A stretch of DNA of 64,000 nt from Haloarcula pellucida (GCF_014647235.1 NZ_BMOU01000004.1:379-64378); one strand, 5' to 3'; counted from the first letter of the stretch, positions 1-8,453 are shown. The notes: generated from the letters alone by a model not told the origin. Program-made: numbers and translations.

Positions 1-293
1 TGAGAGCTTCACGTACCTAACCGCAAGACTGCGGCGGTATATAACGAATAGTAGTCAGATAGATAGACGGTTCCAGAATCCGGTGACACTTCGTCTGACG
101 GGGAGTGGAGCTACATAGACGTCATATCTCTCCGGAGCTGCGCGCAGGGATGGGATAGACCCGTCTCGAAACAGTGTCTGTCAGCAACGGGGAAGTCCGG
201 GGCCGGTACCGTCGCCAGTCCTGTAGCTGCCGGCGGTAGCAGACGGAAAGAACACTCAGTAGGGAGGGAGCATGCGGCCGCAGAATACGTCAA
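1..293. other. Left-edge stretch without a supported gene
   Basis: No convincing reading frame is seen downstream of the eIF1A gene. Open frames here have no haloarchaeal codon bias and no recognisable protein. A short hairpin (CCGCA-agac-TGCGG) lies near base 21. Confidence 0.5.
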
Positions 294-590
294 TCAGGCA
301 GTCAGGGAGTCGATGTGGCCCTCGGCACGGAGCTGGTCGGCGTCCTGGCCCTTGTAGCGCCACTCGATGTTGGCCTTCTCGTCTTGCCAGTCCCACGGTT
401 CGGCGAGGACGATGTCGCCCTCGTTGATCCACGTCCGGTACTTCATTCGGCCGGGGATGCGCCCCATCCGGTTCTCGCCGTCCTCGCACTGGATTCTGAC
501 GTGGTTGCCACCGTTGTGTTCTGTTACGACCGCAAACAGTTCGTCGTCGTTGGGCATTCGGAGGTTCCGTCGCCCTGTTTCTTCACTCAC
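294..590 (-). CDS. eif1A: Translation initiation factor eIF-1A
   Basis: This is the archaeal homologue of eIF1A, which binds the small ribosomal subunit and promotes scanning-independent start selection with aIF1 and aIF2. The 98-residue product is the normal length for the family. It has the S1-like OB-fold with the characteristic strings [13 protein letters not shown] (about 43-55) and [11 protein letters not shown] (about 58-68). The start ATG follows a TATA element by 23-30 nt, so the transcript is probably leaderless. It is monocistronic in this window. Haloarchaea often carry more than one eIF1A paralogue, so the numbering of this copy cannot be decided here. Confidence 0.95.
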   Translation of the reverse strand: MSEETGRRNLRMPNDDELFAVVTEHNGGNHVRIQCEDGENRMGRIPGRMKYRTWINEGDIVLAEPWDWQDEKANIEWRYKGQDADQLRAEGHIDSLTA

Positions 591-612
591 ACGCCAAGTA
601 GGTGCCCTCAGC

Positions 613-619
613 GTATAAA
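613..619 (-). promoter_or_regulatory. TATA box for eIF1A
   Basis: On the minus strand this reads TTTATAC and sits 23-30 nt before the eIF1A ATG, as expected for a leaderless haloarchaeal transcript. Confidence 0.55.
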
Positions 620-743
620 GGAACTGAGAGTTGCGATACCGCGTACCACACGGACCGACTACGGGCCGGCAACTGGGGACTAGAGACCGACGGCTAAGGC
701 GCTGAACGGGATAGTGTCACTGCAGAACGGCGGCTGGATCGAC

Positions 744-980
744 TCAGTCGGCGGTGAGCGTCAGCGGTTCGTCGCTTTCTGCGACCATATCGGAGGTGAG
801 ACCATCGGCGAGGGCGAAGACGGCGTCTTTGTGGTCGGTCTTGGACTTATGAATCGATGTCGGCTTGACACCCAGTTCGGCGTATTCGTCGTGTTGAACG
901 GAGGTTTCGGCTTCTGTCTCGTAGTGATGCTGTACCTGTGCGAGAAGACTATGTAGGTGAATGAGCTCTTGCTTCTTCAT
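744..980 (-). CDS. UPF0058 family protein
   Basis: This 78-residue protein begins MKKQELIHLHSLL and contains KPTSIHKSKTDHKDAVFALA, the pattern of the small archaeal UPF0058 family. The function is unknown. Conserved His and acidic residues (LIHLHSLL, SKTDHKDAV) suggest metal binding, which is inference. An AT-rich box (ATACTATAA on the minus strand, 1008-1016) lies 28-36 nt upstream, supporting this start. There is no operon partner: eIF1A downstream has its own promoter. Confidence 0.85.
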   Translation of the reverse strand: MKKQELIHLHSLLAQVQHHYETEAETSVQHDEYAELGVKPTSIHKSKTDHKDAVFALADGLTSDMVAESDEPLTLTAD

Positions 981-1007
981 GGATAGTACGGGGTAATGGA
1001 CGAGGGG

Positions 1008-1016
1008 TTATAGTAT
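1008..1016 (-). promoter_or_regulatory. TATA box for the UPF0058 gene
   Basis: ATACTATAA on the minus strand, about 30 nt upstream of the ATG at 980. Confidence 0.5.
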
Positions 1017-1471
1017 TATCTTGCCACTTGTTACCAAGATATGGCCGAGACAGGCGCTGGAGCCGTCGTCTACTGCGATACCTCGTGTGATTGTATTGAC
1101 ACCCAATCGTTTACGCCGGCACACCGAACACCCCGTGACGCTCGCAGACAGGTGTTCGAGAGAGTAGGTGCTGTAGAAGAGCGCACGCTCGAGTCAACTG
1201 GCGCTCGTCATTTTGTTATCTACGCGTGCGTGAGCGCGAGCGCGTAATGGTGTCGCGCTGTAGCCCGGGTAGTGATACACCTGCGATAAATAGTGTGGGA
1301 CCCGATATATCGACCAAAAAGGCTTTCACACACACCGATAATTTTGGATCATTCGTGTACTTTAGGCCGAGGGAGTGCGCTTCAAGAGTGGTTCGTTGTC
1401 CATAAACGACCACGAAATACATATCAGGAATGGAATACTTTTTACGCATAGAGCGTGTATGGAGAAGTACG
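1017..1471. other. Intergenic stretch, no firm gene
   Basis: About 450 bases of lower GC content. A 68-codon frame on the plus strand (1041-1247) and a longer minus-strand frame (1216-1590) lack haloarchaeal codon bias and acidic composition. I do not call either. The right end holds AT-rich sequence that could serve as promoter for the small ORF at 1472. Confidence 0.4.
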
Positions 1472-1579
1472 ATGAACTGGAAACACCCTCGAAACGAGAC
1501 ACAGGCAGAAGCGAAGCAGCGCGAATCGACGAGCGGAACGCGATGGTCGTTCATCGCCGCCGCTAGCATCGTCGCGTAA
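1472..1579 (+). CDS. Possible 35-residue small protein
   Basis: A short frame starts at ATG 1472 and ends at TAA 1577-1579. A GGAG Shine-Dalgarno-like element at 1461-1464 is correctly spaced (7 nt). The product begins MNWKHPRNETQAEAKQ, is polar and charged at the N-terminus, and ends in a short hydrophobic tail (WSFIAAASIVA). The tail is too short to be a full transmembrane helix. I recognise no family. It may be a small tail-anchored or membrane-associated peptide, or chance; the RBS is the main support. Confidence 0.3.
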   Translation: MNWKHPRNETQAEAKQRESTSGTRWSFIAAASIVA

Positions 1580-1624
1580 ACTGAGAACACGTCTTTCCGA
1601 GTCCGTCACCGACGAGCGATAGCG

Positions 1625-1777
1625 CTACTCCTCGACAGCGTCGTGTGGCCCGATCGGACCGTGGTTGGGGCAGGCCCCGGCGATAGGGGTGTCGTTGAGA
1701 CAGCAATGACGCCGCTGCGTCGCGAGAAGACCGGTCGTCAGCGGTTCCCCACAGTGTCGACAGCGAAGCGTCCCCAT
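1625..1777 (-). CDS. Small zinc-ribbon-like protein
   Basis: This 50-residue product begins MGTLRCRHCGEPL and continues with a His-Cys-Cys and a final Cys-Pro-Asn-His cluster. That is enough Cys/His for one zinc site (CxxC near residues 6-9). I chose the internal ATG at 1777 because the upstream part of the open frame is arginine- and serine-rich and does not look coded. The gene lies tail-to-head after the BKACE gene on the same strand, 56 nt downstream of it. No specific function can be assigned. Confidence 0.5.
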   Translation of the reverse strand: MGTLRCRHCGEPLTTGLLATQRRHCCLNDTPIAGACPNHGPIGPHDAVEE

Positions 1778-1833
1778 ACCACCACTACTCACTCGACAGT
1801 CGTAACGTCTACTGACAGAGGGGGGCCGGCAAG

Positions 1834-2676
1834 TCACAAGCCGAGAATCTCCCGTGTCTCGTCGGTAGTCGCCACTGGTCGGCCGAGTTCGTCGGCGACT
1901 CGAACGACCCGTTCGACGAGTTGCGCGTTGCTCTCGGCGAGTTCGCCACGGTCGTAGTAGACGTTATCCTCCAGTCCGACACGAACGTGGCCGCCAAACA
2001 GGATACCCATCGTCGCGAAAGGTAACTGGTGGCGCCCGAACCCGAGCGTGTTGAACGTGACGCCGTCGGGCAGGTCCGCGATAGCGGTGAGAAAGTGCTC
2101 GGGTCGTGGTCGGGTGAGCGTCCCCGGTCCGAAGATGAGCGTCGCGTAGACTGGGTCGGCGAGGTCGCGGCGCTCCAGCAATCCGTAGATCTCGTTGCGA
2201 TGGCCGTCGTTGAACACCTCCAGTTCCGGCTTGATGCCCCGGTCGACCATCTCGGCGTGGAGCGAGTCGACCAGCGCGCGGGTGTTCTCGCTGGTGAGGT
2301 GGGCATAGCGGTTCAGCGGCCCCATGTCCAGCGAGGCCATCTCGGGCGGCGGGTCGGTCCGCAGTGGCAAGTGACGGTCGGCGTCCGGCGCGCCGGTCCC
2401 GCCCGTCGAGTGCTGGATGACGACGTCGTCGGTGTGCCGACGCACGGCGTCGTCTATGGCCTGAAAGCGCTCGGTGTCGAAGCTTCGCTCACCGTTCGGT
2501 CGACGGGCGTGGAGATGGACCACGGACGCGCCGGCAGCCTCGACTTCGCCCGCCGAACGGCCTATCTCACCGGGCGTCTCGGGGATGTTCGGGTTCGCTT
2601 CCTTCCCGTGGACGCCACCGGTGAGAGCCGCGGTGACGATGACGGGGTCCCCGTCGAGGAAGGCCTCGTAGCTCAC
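1834..2676 (-). CDS. BKACE family 3-keto-5-aminohexanoate cleavage-type enzyme
   Basis: The 280-residue protein belongs to the BKACE (formerly DUF849) superfamily. These Zn-dependent enzymes condense a beta-keto acid with acetyl-CoA, giving acetoacetate and a CoA ester. The metal-binding VVHLHAR motif is at about residues 52-58. The TIM-barrel strings VIQHSTGG, LEVFNDGH and TFNTLGFGRHQLP are visible, and the C-terminal GGHVRVGLEDN motif is intact. The start is GTG at 2676, overlapping the stop of the upstream small gene by 4 nt (GTGA), so the two are translationally coupled. The true beta-keto acid substrate cannot be read from sequence; many BKACE members do not act on 3-keto-5-aminohexanoate. 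Confidence 0.9.
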   Translation of the reverse strand: MSYEAFLDGDPVIVTAALTGGVHGKEANPNIPETPGEIGRSAGEVEAAGASVVHLHARRPNGERSFDTERFQAIDDAVRRHTDDVVIQHSTGGTGAPDADRHLPLRTDPPPEMASLDMGPLNRYAHLTSENTRALVDSLHAEMVDRGIKPELEVFNDGHRNEIYGLLERRDLADPVYATLIFGPGTLTRPRPEHFLTAIADLPDGVTFNTLGFGRHQLPFATMGILFGGHVRVGLEDNVYYDRGELAESNAQLVERVVRVADELGRPVATTDETREILGL

Positions 2677-2861
2677 TCCTCGCCCTCCTCGTGGCCACGG
2701 TATATCTCGCAGTGGGCCGCGTGATCGAGCGCGAACCGGTCGTTACAGATGTCGGCCCGCATCGGCTGGACGAACTCGTCGACGACGGTACAGAAGGCAC
2801 GGGCCTCGGCGAAGGACCGGTCGCCGTTGGTTTTGCGGTACGCCAAGTGGGGACACACCAT
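2673..2861 (-). CDS. Small Cys-rich conserved protein coupled to BKACE
   Basis: The 62-residue protein begins MVCPHLAYR. Its four cysteines are at positions 3, 24, 39 and 51, with His residues beside two of them, so a metal or Fe-S site is plausible (inference). It is the first gene of a two-gene unit with BKACE (4-nt GTGA overlap), which suggests a partner or accessory role for that enzyme. I do not recognise a named family. Confidence 0.7.
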   Translation of the reverse strand: MVCPHLAYRKTNGDRSFAEARAFCTVVDEFVQPMRADICNDRFALDHAAHCEIYRGHEEGEE

Positions 2862-2985
2862 AGGTGTCGTAGCGGAGCGTCCGTGTTAACCGTTCACTTG
2901 CTTGCAGTGACGTGGTAACCCTCGTGTCCCCCGGTGACATCCGTGTGAGGAAAGGGCCACAAGCGCCGACCGCGTAGGACTGTCC

Positions 2986-4020
2986 ATGTCACCAGCAACG
3001 TCCGGGCTCCACCACGTCACAGCGATAGCCGGCGACCCGCAGCGGAACGCGGACTTCTACGTCGGTACACTCGGACTCAGGTTCGTCAAGAAGACGGTCA
3101 ACCACGACGACACCGGCACCTACCACTTCTACTTCGGTGACGAGGAGGGGACGCCCGGGACGACTATCACCTTCTTCCCGTGGACCGACCGGGGGCGACG
3201 GGGTGAGTTCGGTGCGGGCCAGACGCAGGCCACGGCGTATCTCATCCCGGAGGACTCGGTCGACTACTGGACCGACCGGCTGGAGTCCCACGACGTCGCC
3301 GTCGAGCGGACTGAACGGTTCGAGAGCGGGGAACGAAGCGCCTCGGAAAGCGCGAGTGCCACAGAACGGCGTTCGGCGGACACGCAAGGGGCGAAGCCGC
3401 GAACAGAGACGGTCCTCCAATTCGACGACCCGGACGGCATCGGACTGGAACTCGTCGCCACCGACGCCGAGACGGAGGCGGTCCCGTGGGAAGATAGCCC
3501 GGTCCCCGAAGAGCATCAGCTACGGGGGCTCTACTCGGTGACGCTCGCCGTCGAGTCGGTCGACCCGACCGGTGGGCTACTCACCGACGTCCTCGGCTAC
3601 GAACACGAGGTGACCGAGGACGGCCGACACCGCTACCGGAGTACCACGGGCGAGTTCGGGTCGGTCGTCGACGTCGTCGAGACGGACGAGAGTGTGGGCC
3701 GGATGGGCGTTGGGACGGTCCACCACGTCGCGTTCCGCGTCGAGGACGTCGCCGAACTGGAGGCCTACCGCGAGGCCTACGAGGAGCGGGGTCTCGAACC
3801 GAGCGAGATCATCGACCGAACGTACTTCACGGCGCTGTACTGCCGAGAACCGAACGGCGTCCTCGTCGAGCTATCGACGGTGGGGCCGGGGTTCACCGCC
3901 GACGAGCCCCGGTCCGAACTCGGCGAGTCGCTCACGCTGCCCGAGTGGCTGGAAGACGAACGCGAAGAGATCGAAGCGCGACTCCCACCGTTCGATGGGG
4001 CGAACGTCCCCGCGGAGTGA
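2986..4020 (+). CDS. VOC-family ring-cleaving dioxygenase (MhqO/glyoxalase type)
   Basis: The 344-residue protein has two tandem vicinal-oxygen-chelate modules. The first starts with GLHHVTAIAGDPQRNADFY (residues 7-25). The second contains the matching GTVHHVAFRVED (about 241-252) and ends with the acidic metal ligand in VLVELSTVGPGF. This layout matches the ring-cleaving dioxygenases linked in bacteria to hydroquinone/quinone detoxification (MhqO/MhqA). An Fe(II)-dependent extradiol role is likely but the substrate is unknown. A low-complexity linker rich in Ser/Glu/Arg lies at about 110-137. The iron alcohol dehydrogenase follows after 6 nt, so they form an operon. Confidence 0.85.
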   Translation: MSPATSGLHHVTAIAGDPQRNADFYVGTLGLRFVKKTVNHDDTGTYHFYFGDEEGTPGTTITFFPWTDRGRRGEFGAGQTQATAYLIPEDSVDYWTDRLESHDVAVERTERFESGERSASESASATERRSADTQGAKPRTETVLQFDDPDGIGLELVATDAETEAVPWEDSPVPEEHQLRGLYSVTLAVESVDPTGGLLTDVLGYEHEVTEDGRHRYRSTTGEFGSVVDVVETDESVGRMGVGTVHHVAFRVEDVAELEAYREAYEERGLEPSEIIDRTYFTALYCREPNGVLVELSTVGPGFTADEPRSELGESLTLPEWLEDEREEIEARLPPFDGANVPAE

Positions 4021-4026
4021 GCGAGG

Positions 4027-5247
4027 ATGTCAGACCACGTCACCGACGACCTCACAGCGCCGTTCCGGTTCGAGTACGACCCGGCGATCCTGCGCTACGG
4101 GCCGAACTGCGTCGACGGGCTAGCCGAGGAACTGGCCGCTATCGACTGCGAGCGAGCGCTGGTGGTCACCGGGTCGACGGTCGGCGAGACGCAAGCGGTG
4201 ATGACCCCCGTCAGGGACGGACTGGGCGACCGACTGGCCGGCGTCTTCGCGGAGACGACGCCCGCGAAACGACTGGGAACCGCCTACGACGCGCTGGAGC
4301 GGTTCCGCGAGGTCGAGGCCGACGCGGTAGTCAGCGTCGGCGGCGGCAGTAGTCTCGACGTGGCGAAGGTACTCGCGGCCATCGCGGCCACCAACCGCGA
4401 CCCCGAAGCCGTCGGTTCCGAGTTCGCCGAGACGGGGACGATACGGGTGCCCGATACGGGACTGCCCCCCATCGTCGCCGTCCCGACGACGCTCGCCGGC
4501 GCCGACCTCTCGATGGTGGCCGGCGTCACGGCCGTCCCGGGGACCTGCCCCGTCGAGGACGCAGCGAGCGGCGGCATCTCGGCCCCCGAACTGATGCCCG
4601 CCGCGGTGTGTTACGACCCCGAACTACTGGCGACCACGCCCCGCGGCGTGCTGGCTGCCTCCGCGATGAACGGCTTCGATAAGGGCGTCGAGACGCTGTA
4701 CGCGAGTACGGCGACGCCGGTGACCGACGCCACGGCGATGCGCGGCCTCGGTCTGTTGCAGGACGGCCTGCTGGCGTTCGGCGAGGGGAACGAGGACGAC
4801 GCGGTGTACCAGCGACTCGCGCAGGGCATCGTGCTCGTCCAGTACGGCATCTCCCGACCGGGCGTGACGACCCTCTCGCTGATTCACGCCTTCGGGCACG
4901 GCCTCACGCGCACGTACGATGTCCAACAGGGCGCCGCCCACGCCGTCATCGCGCCACACGCGCTCGAGTACCTGTTCGACGCCGTCGACGGCCGGCAGGA
5001 CCTACTGGCCGACGCTCTCGGCGTGGCAGACGCCGACGACCCGGCGTCGGCCGTCGTCGAGAGCGTGTCGGAGGTGGCCGCCACACTGGGCCTCCCGACG
5101 CGTCTCCGGGACGTGGACGGCCCGGCCCGCGAGGCGTTCCCCGAGGTGGCCGAAGCCGTCCTCTCGGATGCGTTCATGGCGAACGCGCCGGCCGGCCTCG
5201 ACCCGTCTCACGAGGACATCGAGCACGTCCTCGACGCCGCGTGGTAG
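4027..5247 (+). CDS. Iron-containing alcohol dehydrogenase / maleylacetate-reductase-like
   Basis: The 406-residue protein is a group III Fe-dependent NAD(P) dehydrogenase. The nucleotide-binding GGGSSLDVAK motif is at about 104-113. The metal ligands lie in HAFGHGL (about 287-293) and in GAAHAVIAPH further on. The family reduces aldehydes or maleylacetate-type ring-cleavage products. Directly behind a ring-cleaving dioxygenase, a maleylacetate-reductase-like role is attractive, but this is inference from context. The start ATG is 6 nt after the dioxygenase stop. The length is normal. Confidence 0.88.
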   Translation: MSDHVTDDLTAPFRFEYDPAILRYGPNCVDGLAEELAAIDCERALVVTGSTVGETQAVMTPVRDGLGDRLAGVFAETTPAKRLGTAYDALERFREVEADAVVSVGGGSSLDVAKVLAAIAATNRDPEAVGSEFAETGTIRVPDTGLPPIVAVPTTLAGADLSMVAGVTAVPGTCPVEDAASGGISAPELMPAAVCYDPELLATTPRGVLAASAMNGFDKGVETLYASTATPVTDATAMRGLGLLQDGLLAFGEGNEDDAVYQRLAQGIVLVQYGISRPGVTTLSLIHAFGHGLTRTYDVQQGAAHAVIAPHALEYLFDAVDGRQDLLADALGVADADDPASAVVESVSEVAATLGLPTRLRDVDGPAREAFPEVAEAVLSDAFMANAPAGLDPSHEDIEHVLDAAW

Positions 5248-5318
5248 CCCGCCTGTGGTTTCCGTAGCGTTACCGGGTTACGCGCCCGTTGGCTGACGTT
5301 GATTACGGGACAGCGTTC

Positions 5319-5335
5319 AGTTACCAGTAGTAACT
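5319..5335. promoter_or_regulatory. Operator-like inverted repeat before the MFS transcription unit
   Basis: AGTTAC-CAGTA-GTAACT is a perfect 6-bp inverted repeat. It matches two sites beside the HxlR gene in the form GTNAC-N5-GTNAC. It ends 4 nt before the small ORF that leads into the MFS gene, a position where a bound repressor would block initiation. Confidence 0.6.
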
Positions 5336-5338
5336 TGT

Positions 5339-5464
5339 ATGCTCGATAGCGACCCGTCCAGACCGGAGCGCACGCCGTCGGTTCGCTCACGCGCCGCGGC
5401 CGAGACCGACACCGGAGCCGATACAACTGAGCGGGTTCGGTACGTGAACACGACAGACCGATGA
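5339..5464 (+). CDS. Possible 41-residue leader ORF coupled to the MFS gene
   Basis: An ATG at 5339 opens a 41-codon frame whose TGA (5462-5464) overlaps the ATG of the MFS gene (ATGA). The product is hydrophilic, beginning MLDSDPSRPERTPSV, and has no recognised domain. The exact stop/start overlap and the operator just before the ATG suggest a translated leader peptide or small coupled protein. The alternative is that this is simply the 5' untranslated region. Confidence 0.4.
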   Translation: MLDSDPSRPERTPSVRSRAAAETDTGADTTERVRYVNTTDR

Positions 5465-6717
5465 CCGCGGAGACCACGGACGGAGCGGCAGTCGACACGG
5501 TTCCCGGGACCGACGGACGCTGGCGGATGCTGGCACTGGTCGGCGTCGCGGAGTTACTGGCGATGTCGCTGTGGTTCAGCGCCTCGGCCGTCGCACCGGA
5601 GTTGACCGCGCAGTGGAACCTCACCCCGACGGAGTCGGCGTTGCTCACCAGCGCGGTCCAGATAGGGTTCGTCGTCGGCGCCGTCCTCTCGGCGGCGCTG
5701 ACGCTCGCCGATGCCGTTCCGACCCGCTACCTGTTCGCGGCCTCGGCGTTCCTCGGCGCGGCGCTGACCGCGGCACTCGGCATCGTCGTCGACAGCGCCG
5801 GCCCGGCTATCGTCCTCCGCTTTCTCACCGGCGTCTCGCTGGCGGGCGTCTACCCGCCGGGCATGAAACTCGTCGCGGGCTGGTTCCGGGGACAGCGCGG
5901 CCTCGCCATCGGTACGCTGGTCGGCGCACTCACGCTCGGGTCGGCGCTCCCACACCTCGTTCGGGCCGTCGGCGGCGTCGGACGACCCCAGTTCGTCCTC
6001 CTCGTCGCCGCCGGGCTGGCCGCCGTCGGCGGGTTGCTCGTCCTCGGCGCTCGCCCCGGCCCCTACCAGTCGCCGGCCGCGCCGTTCGACCCCGGCGCCG
6101 TCCGCCGCATCCTCACCGACCGGCCGACCATGCTGGCGAATCTCGGCTACTTCGGCCACATGTGGGAACTGTACGCCGTCTGGACGTGGATTCCCGTCTA
6201 CCTCGCCGCGAGTTTCGCCACTCGCGAGAGCGCGTACGCGACGCCGACGCTGGCCGCACTCCTCGCCTTTGGCACCATCGGTATCGGGAGCCTCGGCGCG
6301 CTCGTAGCCGGCAGACTCGCCGACGGCCTCGGCCGGACCACCGTCACGGGTGCGAGCATGGTCGTCAGCGGGAGTTTCTCGGTGCTGGCCGGCGTCGTCT
6401 TCGACGCACCGCTCGCCGTCCTCGTCCCGTTCCTCGCCGTCTGGGGGTTCACCATCGTCGCCGACTCCGCGCAGTTCTCGGCGTGCGTGACGGAACTCGC
6501 CGAGGAGAGCTACGTCGGCACCGCGCTGACGCTCCAGACGGCCGTGGGGTTCCTGCTCACCATCGGCTCTATCCAGTTGCTCCCGGTGGTAGCCGAGTTC
6601 GTCGGCTGGCAGTGGGCGTTCCTCCCGCTGGTCGTCGGACCAATCGTCGGCACGCTGGCGATGTGGCGGCTCAGAACCCTCCCGGCGGCCAGCGCGCTCG
6701 CCGGCGGGAATCGCTGA
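5461..6717 (+). CDS. MFS transporter
   Basis: The 418-residue integral membrane protein has about twelve hydrophobic segments and the major facilitator pattern. These include LAMSLWFSASAVAPEL in helix 1, GVSLAGVYPPGMKLVAGWF in the helix 4-5 region, and RLADGLGRTTVTG in the central loop of the second half. It resembles the nitrate/cyanate-type or aromatic-efflux MFS proteins, but the substrate cannot be read. The start ATG overlaps the stop of the small leader frame. The HxlR-type operator at 5319-5335 suggests control with the adjacent stress genes. It is convergent with the flavoprotein gene, 3 nt apart. Confidence 0.85.
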   Translation: MTAETTDGAAVDTVPGTDGRWRMLALVGVAELLAMSLWFSASAVAPELTAQWNLTPTESALLTSAVQIGFVVGAVLSAALTLADAVPTRYLFAASAFLGAALTAALGIVVDSAGPAIVLRFLTGVSLAGVYPPGMKLVAGWFRGQRGLAIGTLVGALTLGSALPHLVRAVGGVGRPQFVLLVAAGLAAVGGLLVLGARPGPYQSPAAPFDPGAVRRILTDRPTMLANLGYFGHMWELYAVWTWIPVYLAASFATRESAYATPTLAALLAFGTIGIGSLGALVAGRLADGLGRTTVTGASMVVSGSFSVLAGVVFDAPLAVLVPFLAVWGFTIVADSAQFSACVTELAEESYVGTALTLQTAVGFLLTIGSIQLLPVVAEFVGWQWAFLPLVVGPIVGTLAMWRLRTLPAASALAGGNR

Positions 6718-6720
6718 GAG

Positions 6721-8139
6721 CTATTCGAATTGCCCCCGAAGCACCTTCGCCGCGACGAGAATCGGGTCCCACACCGGGCTGAACGGCGGCGCGTACGCGA
6801 GGTCCAGTCGTTCGAGTTCGGCCACGGTGAGGTCCGACTCCAGCGCCGTGGCGAGCGTGTCGATGCGAACGGCGGCCCGGTCACGGCCGACGATGGACCC
6901 GCCGAGGACCCGTCCGGAGTCGCGGTCGGCGGTCAGCGTCACCGTCGTCTCGTCCCCGCCGGGGTAGTACCCCGACCGTGAGCCGGCGTCGATCGACACC
7001 GAGACGGGGTCGAACCCGGCGTCGCTGGCCGCGTCCTCGTGGACGAGGCCGACCCGGCCACACTCCAATTCGAACGCCTTGACGACGGCCGTTCCGGCCA
7101 CGTCGCCGACCGGTTCCGGGTCGCCGGCGACCGTCTGTCCGATGGCGCGCCCGGCCCGGTTCGCGGTGAGGCCGAGCGGCACCCACGTCGACTCGCCGGT
7201 GACGGCGTGGCGGGCCTCGGCGCAGTCGCCGGCGGCGTAGACACCATCGAGATTCGTCCGGCCGTAGTCGTCGACGGCGACGGCATCCGACTCGCCGAGT
7301 TCGACCGGCGTGTCCGAGAGGAGTTGCGTGTTCGGTGCGATGCCGATACCGACCAGCGCGAGGTCCACGGGCACGCGCCCGTCCTCGTGGACGACGGCCT
7401 CGACGCTGTCGCCGCCGTCTAGTTCGGAGACGGCGGTGTTCAGGTGAAGCGTCACGCCCTGTTCGCGGAGGTGGTCTGCCACGCGCTCACAGACGGCGTC
7501 GCCGAACGGCGGCAGGAGGTGTGACGACCGCTGGAAGACGTGGGTCTCCAGTCCGTGGGCGCGGAACGCCTCGGCCATCTCGACGCCGACGTAGCCGCCG
7601 CCGACCACGGCGACCCGGTCCGGCGGGTCGCGGTCCGTGTACCGCTGGACGAGGTCGGCGTCGACGTACTCGATATCGGTGTCGACCCACTCTTCGCCAG
7701 CGGGCGATAGTGCCGCCCGGACCGCCGCCGCCGAGTCGAGTCCGTGCATCGTAAAGGCCATCTCGCGGTCGCTCCCCGGAATCGGGTCGGTGACGGCGTG
7801 GGCGCCCGTCGCGACGAGGAGGTCGCTGTACGGCTGTTCGAACCGCTCGCCGTCGCCCACGACGGCCACGGTCTGGGCGTCGGTATCGACGCCGACGACC
7901 TCGTGTTCCCGACGGAGGTCGATACCCCGGTCGGCGGCGTCCTCGGGCGACAGCGAGAGGAGGTCCGTCAGGTTGTCCACCTCGCCCTTGACGTAGTAGG
8001 GTGTCCCGCAGTGGGCGTACGAGACCCACCGGCCCTTCTCGAAGACGACGACGTCGCCGTCTGGATTCTCTCGCGCGTACTTACTGGCGGCACTGAGGCC
8101 GGCGGCGTCACCACCGACGACCACGAACGGGTCGGCCAT
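6721..8139 (-). CDS. FAD-dependent CoA-disulfide reductase / NADH oxidase-like
   Basis: The 472-residue flavoprotein belongs to the pyridine nucleotide-disulfide oxidoreductase class with a single active-site cysteine. An N-terminal FAD-binding VVVGGDAAGLSAASKYA is at 6-22. The redox Cys sits at about residue 44 in SYAHCGTPYYV, the signature of CoA disulfide reductases and NADH oxidases. The NAD-binding VAVVGGGYVGVEMAEAF and the second FAD motif GVYAAGDCAE follow. A dimerisation domain ends the protein. It probably keeps low-molecular-weight thiols reduced, fitting the thiol/electrophile-stress neighbourhood. A TATA-like CATTAGG is 26-31 nt upstream and a GTTAC repeat lies just beyond it. Confidence 0.88.
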   Translation of the reverse strand: MADPFVVVGGDAAGLSAASKYARENPDGDVVVFEKGRWVSYAHCGTPYYVKGEVDNLTDLLSLSPEDAADRGIDLRREHEVVGVDTDAQTVAVVGDGERFEQPYSDLLVATGAHAVTDPIPGSDREMAFTMHGLDSAAAVRAALSPAGEEWVDTDIEYVDADLVQRYTDRDPPDRVAVVGGGYVGVEMAEAFRAHGLETHVFQRSSHLLPPFGDAVCERVADHLREQGVTLHLNTAVSELDGGDSVEAVVHEDGRVPVDLALVGIGIAPNTQLLSDTPVELGESDAVAVDDYGRTNLDGVYAAGDCAEARHAVTGESTWVPLGLTANRAGRAIGQTVAGDPEPVGDVAGTAVVKAFELECGRVGLVHEDAASDAGFDPVSVSIDAGSRSGYYPGGDETTVTLTADRDSGRVLGGSIVGRDRAAVRIDTLATALESDLTVAELERLDLAYAPPFSPVWDPILVAAKVLRGQFE

Positions 8140-8175
8140 GGACGGGGTGTCGACCGGCGGGCACCTAATGGTTCA

Positions 8176-8191
8176 GTTACCCAGGGGTTAC
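8176..8191. promoter_or_regulatory. Degenerate operator-like repeat upstream of the flavoprotein gene
   Basis: GTTAC-N6-GTTAC resembles the HxlR-gene sites but has one extra base of spacing. It sits about 6 nt upstream of the TATA-like CATTAGG of the flavoprotein gene, and overlaps the end of the decayed frame at 8188. Confidence 0.35.
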
Positions 8192-8417
8192 GCGGACAGC
8201 GAGAGGGTCACCGCGTACGCGTCGCCGAACGGCGACGCGGCGGGGATAGCGAGTCGTTCGTACACCCCGCCGGGCGAGCCGATGTCGGCGAGGACGAGGT
8301 CGGCACCGAGGTTGGTGAGGCCGGTCTTCGGGAGGGCGAGCGTGACGACGCGGGTCGGTGTGACGGCGACGGCGGGACCGGGTCACCGTCGAGCGTCCGA
8401 AACGCTGCCGTGTCCAC
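8188..8417 (-). pseudogene. Decayed small gene between the flavoprotein and HxlR genes
   Basis: On the minus strand a frame from about 8417 reads VDTAAFRTLDGDPV. A second frame, joined by a one-base shift near 8375, continues LALPKTGLTNLGADLVLAD and ends in AYAVTLSLSA before TAA at 8188-8190. The second part has typical haloarchaeal composition and codon bias but no start codon of its own. The simplest reading is a gene of about 75-90 codons broken by a single-base indel. No family is recognised. Confidence 0.35.
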
Positions 8418-8453
8418 GGGCCGAGACCCGCAGTCGACACACGAGAACAGTTG

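Noticed and set aside
1041-1247. 68-codon plus-strand frame after UPF0058
   Set aside because: No acidic bias or GC3 bias, and no recognisable domain; treated as intergenic.
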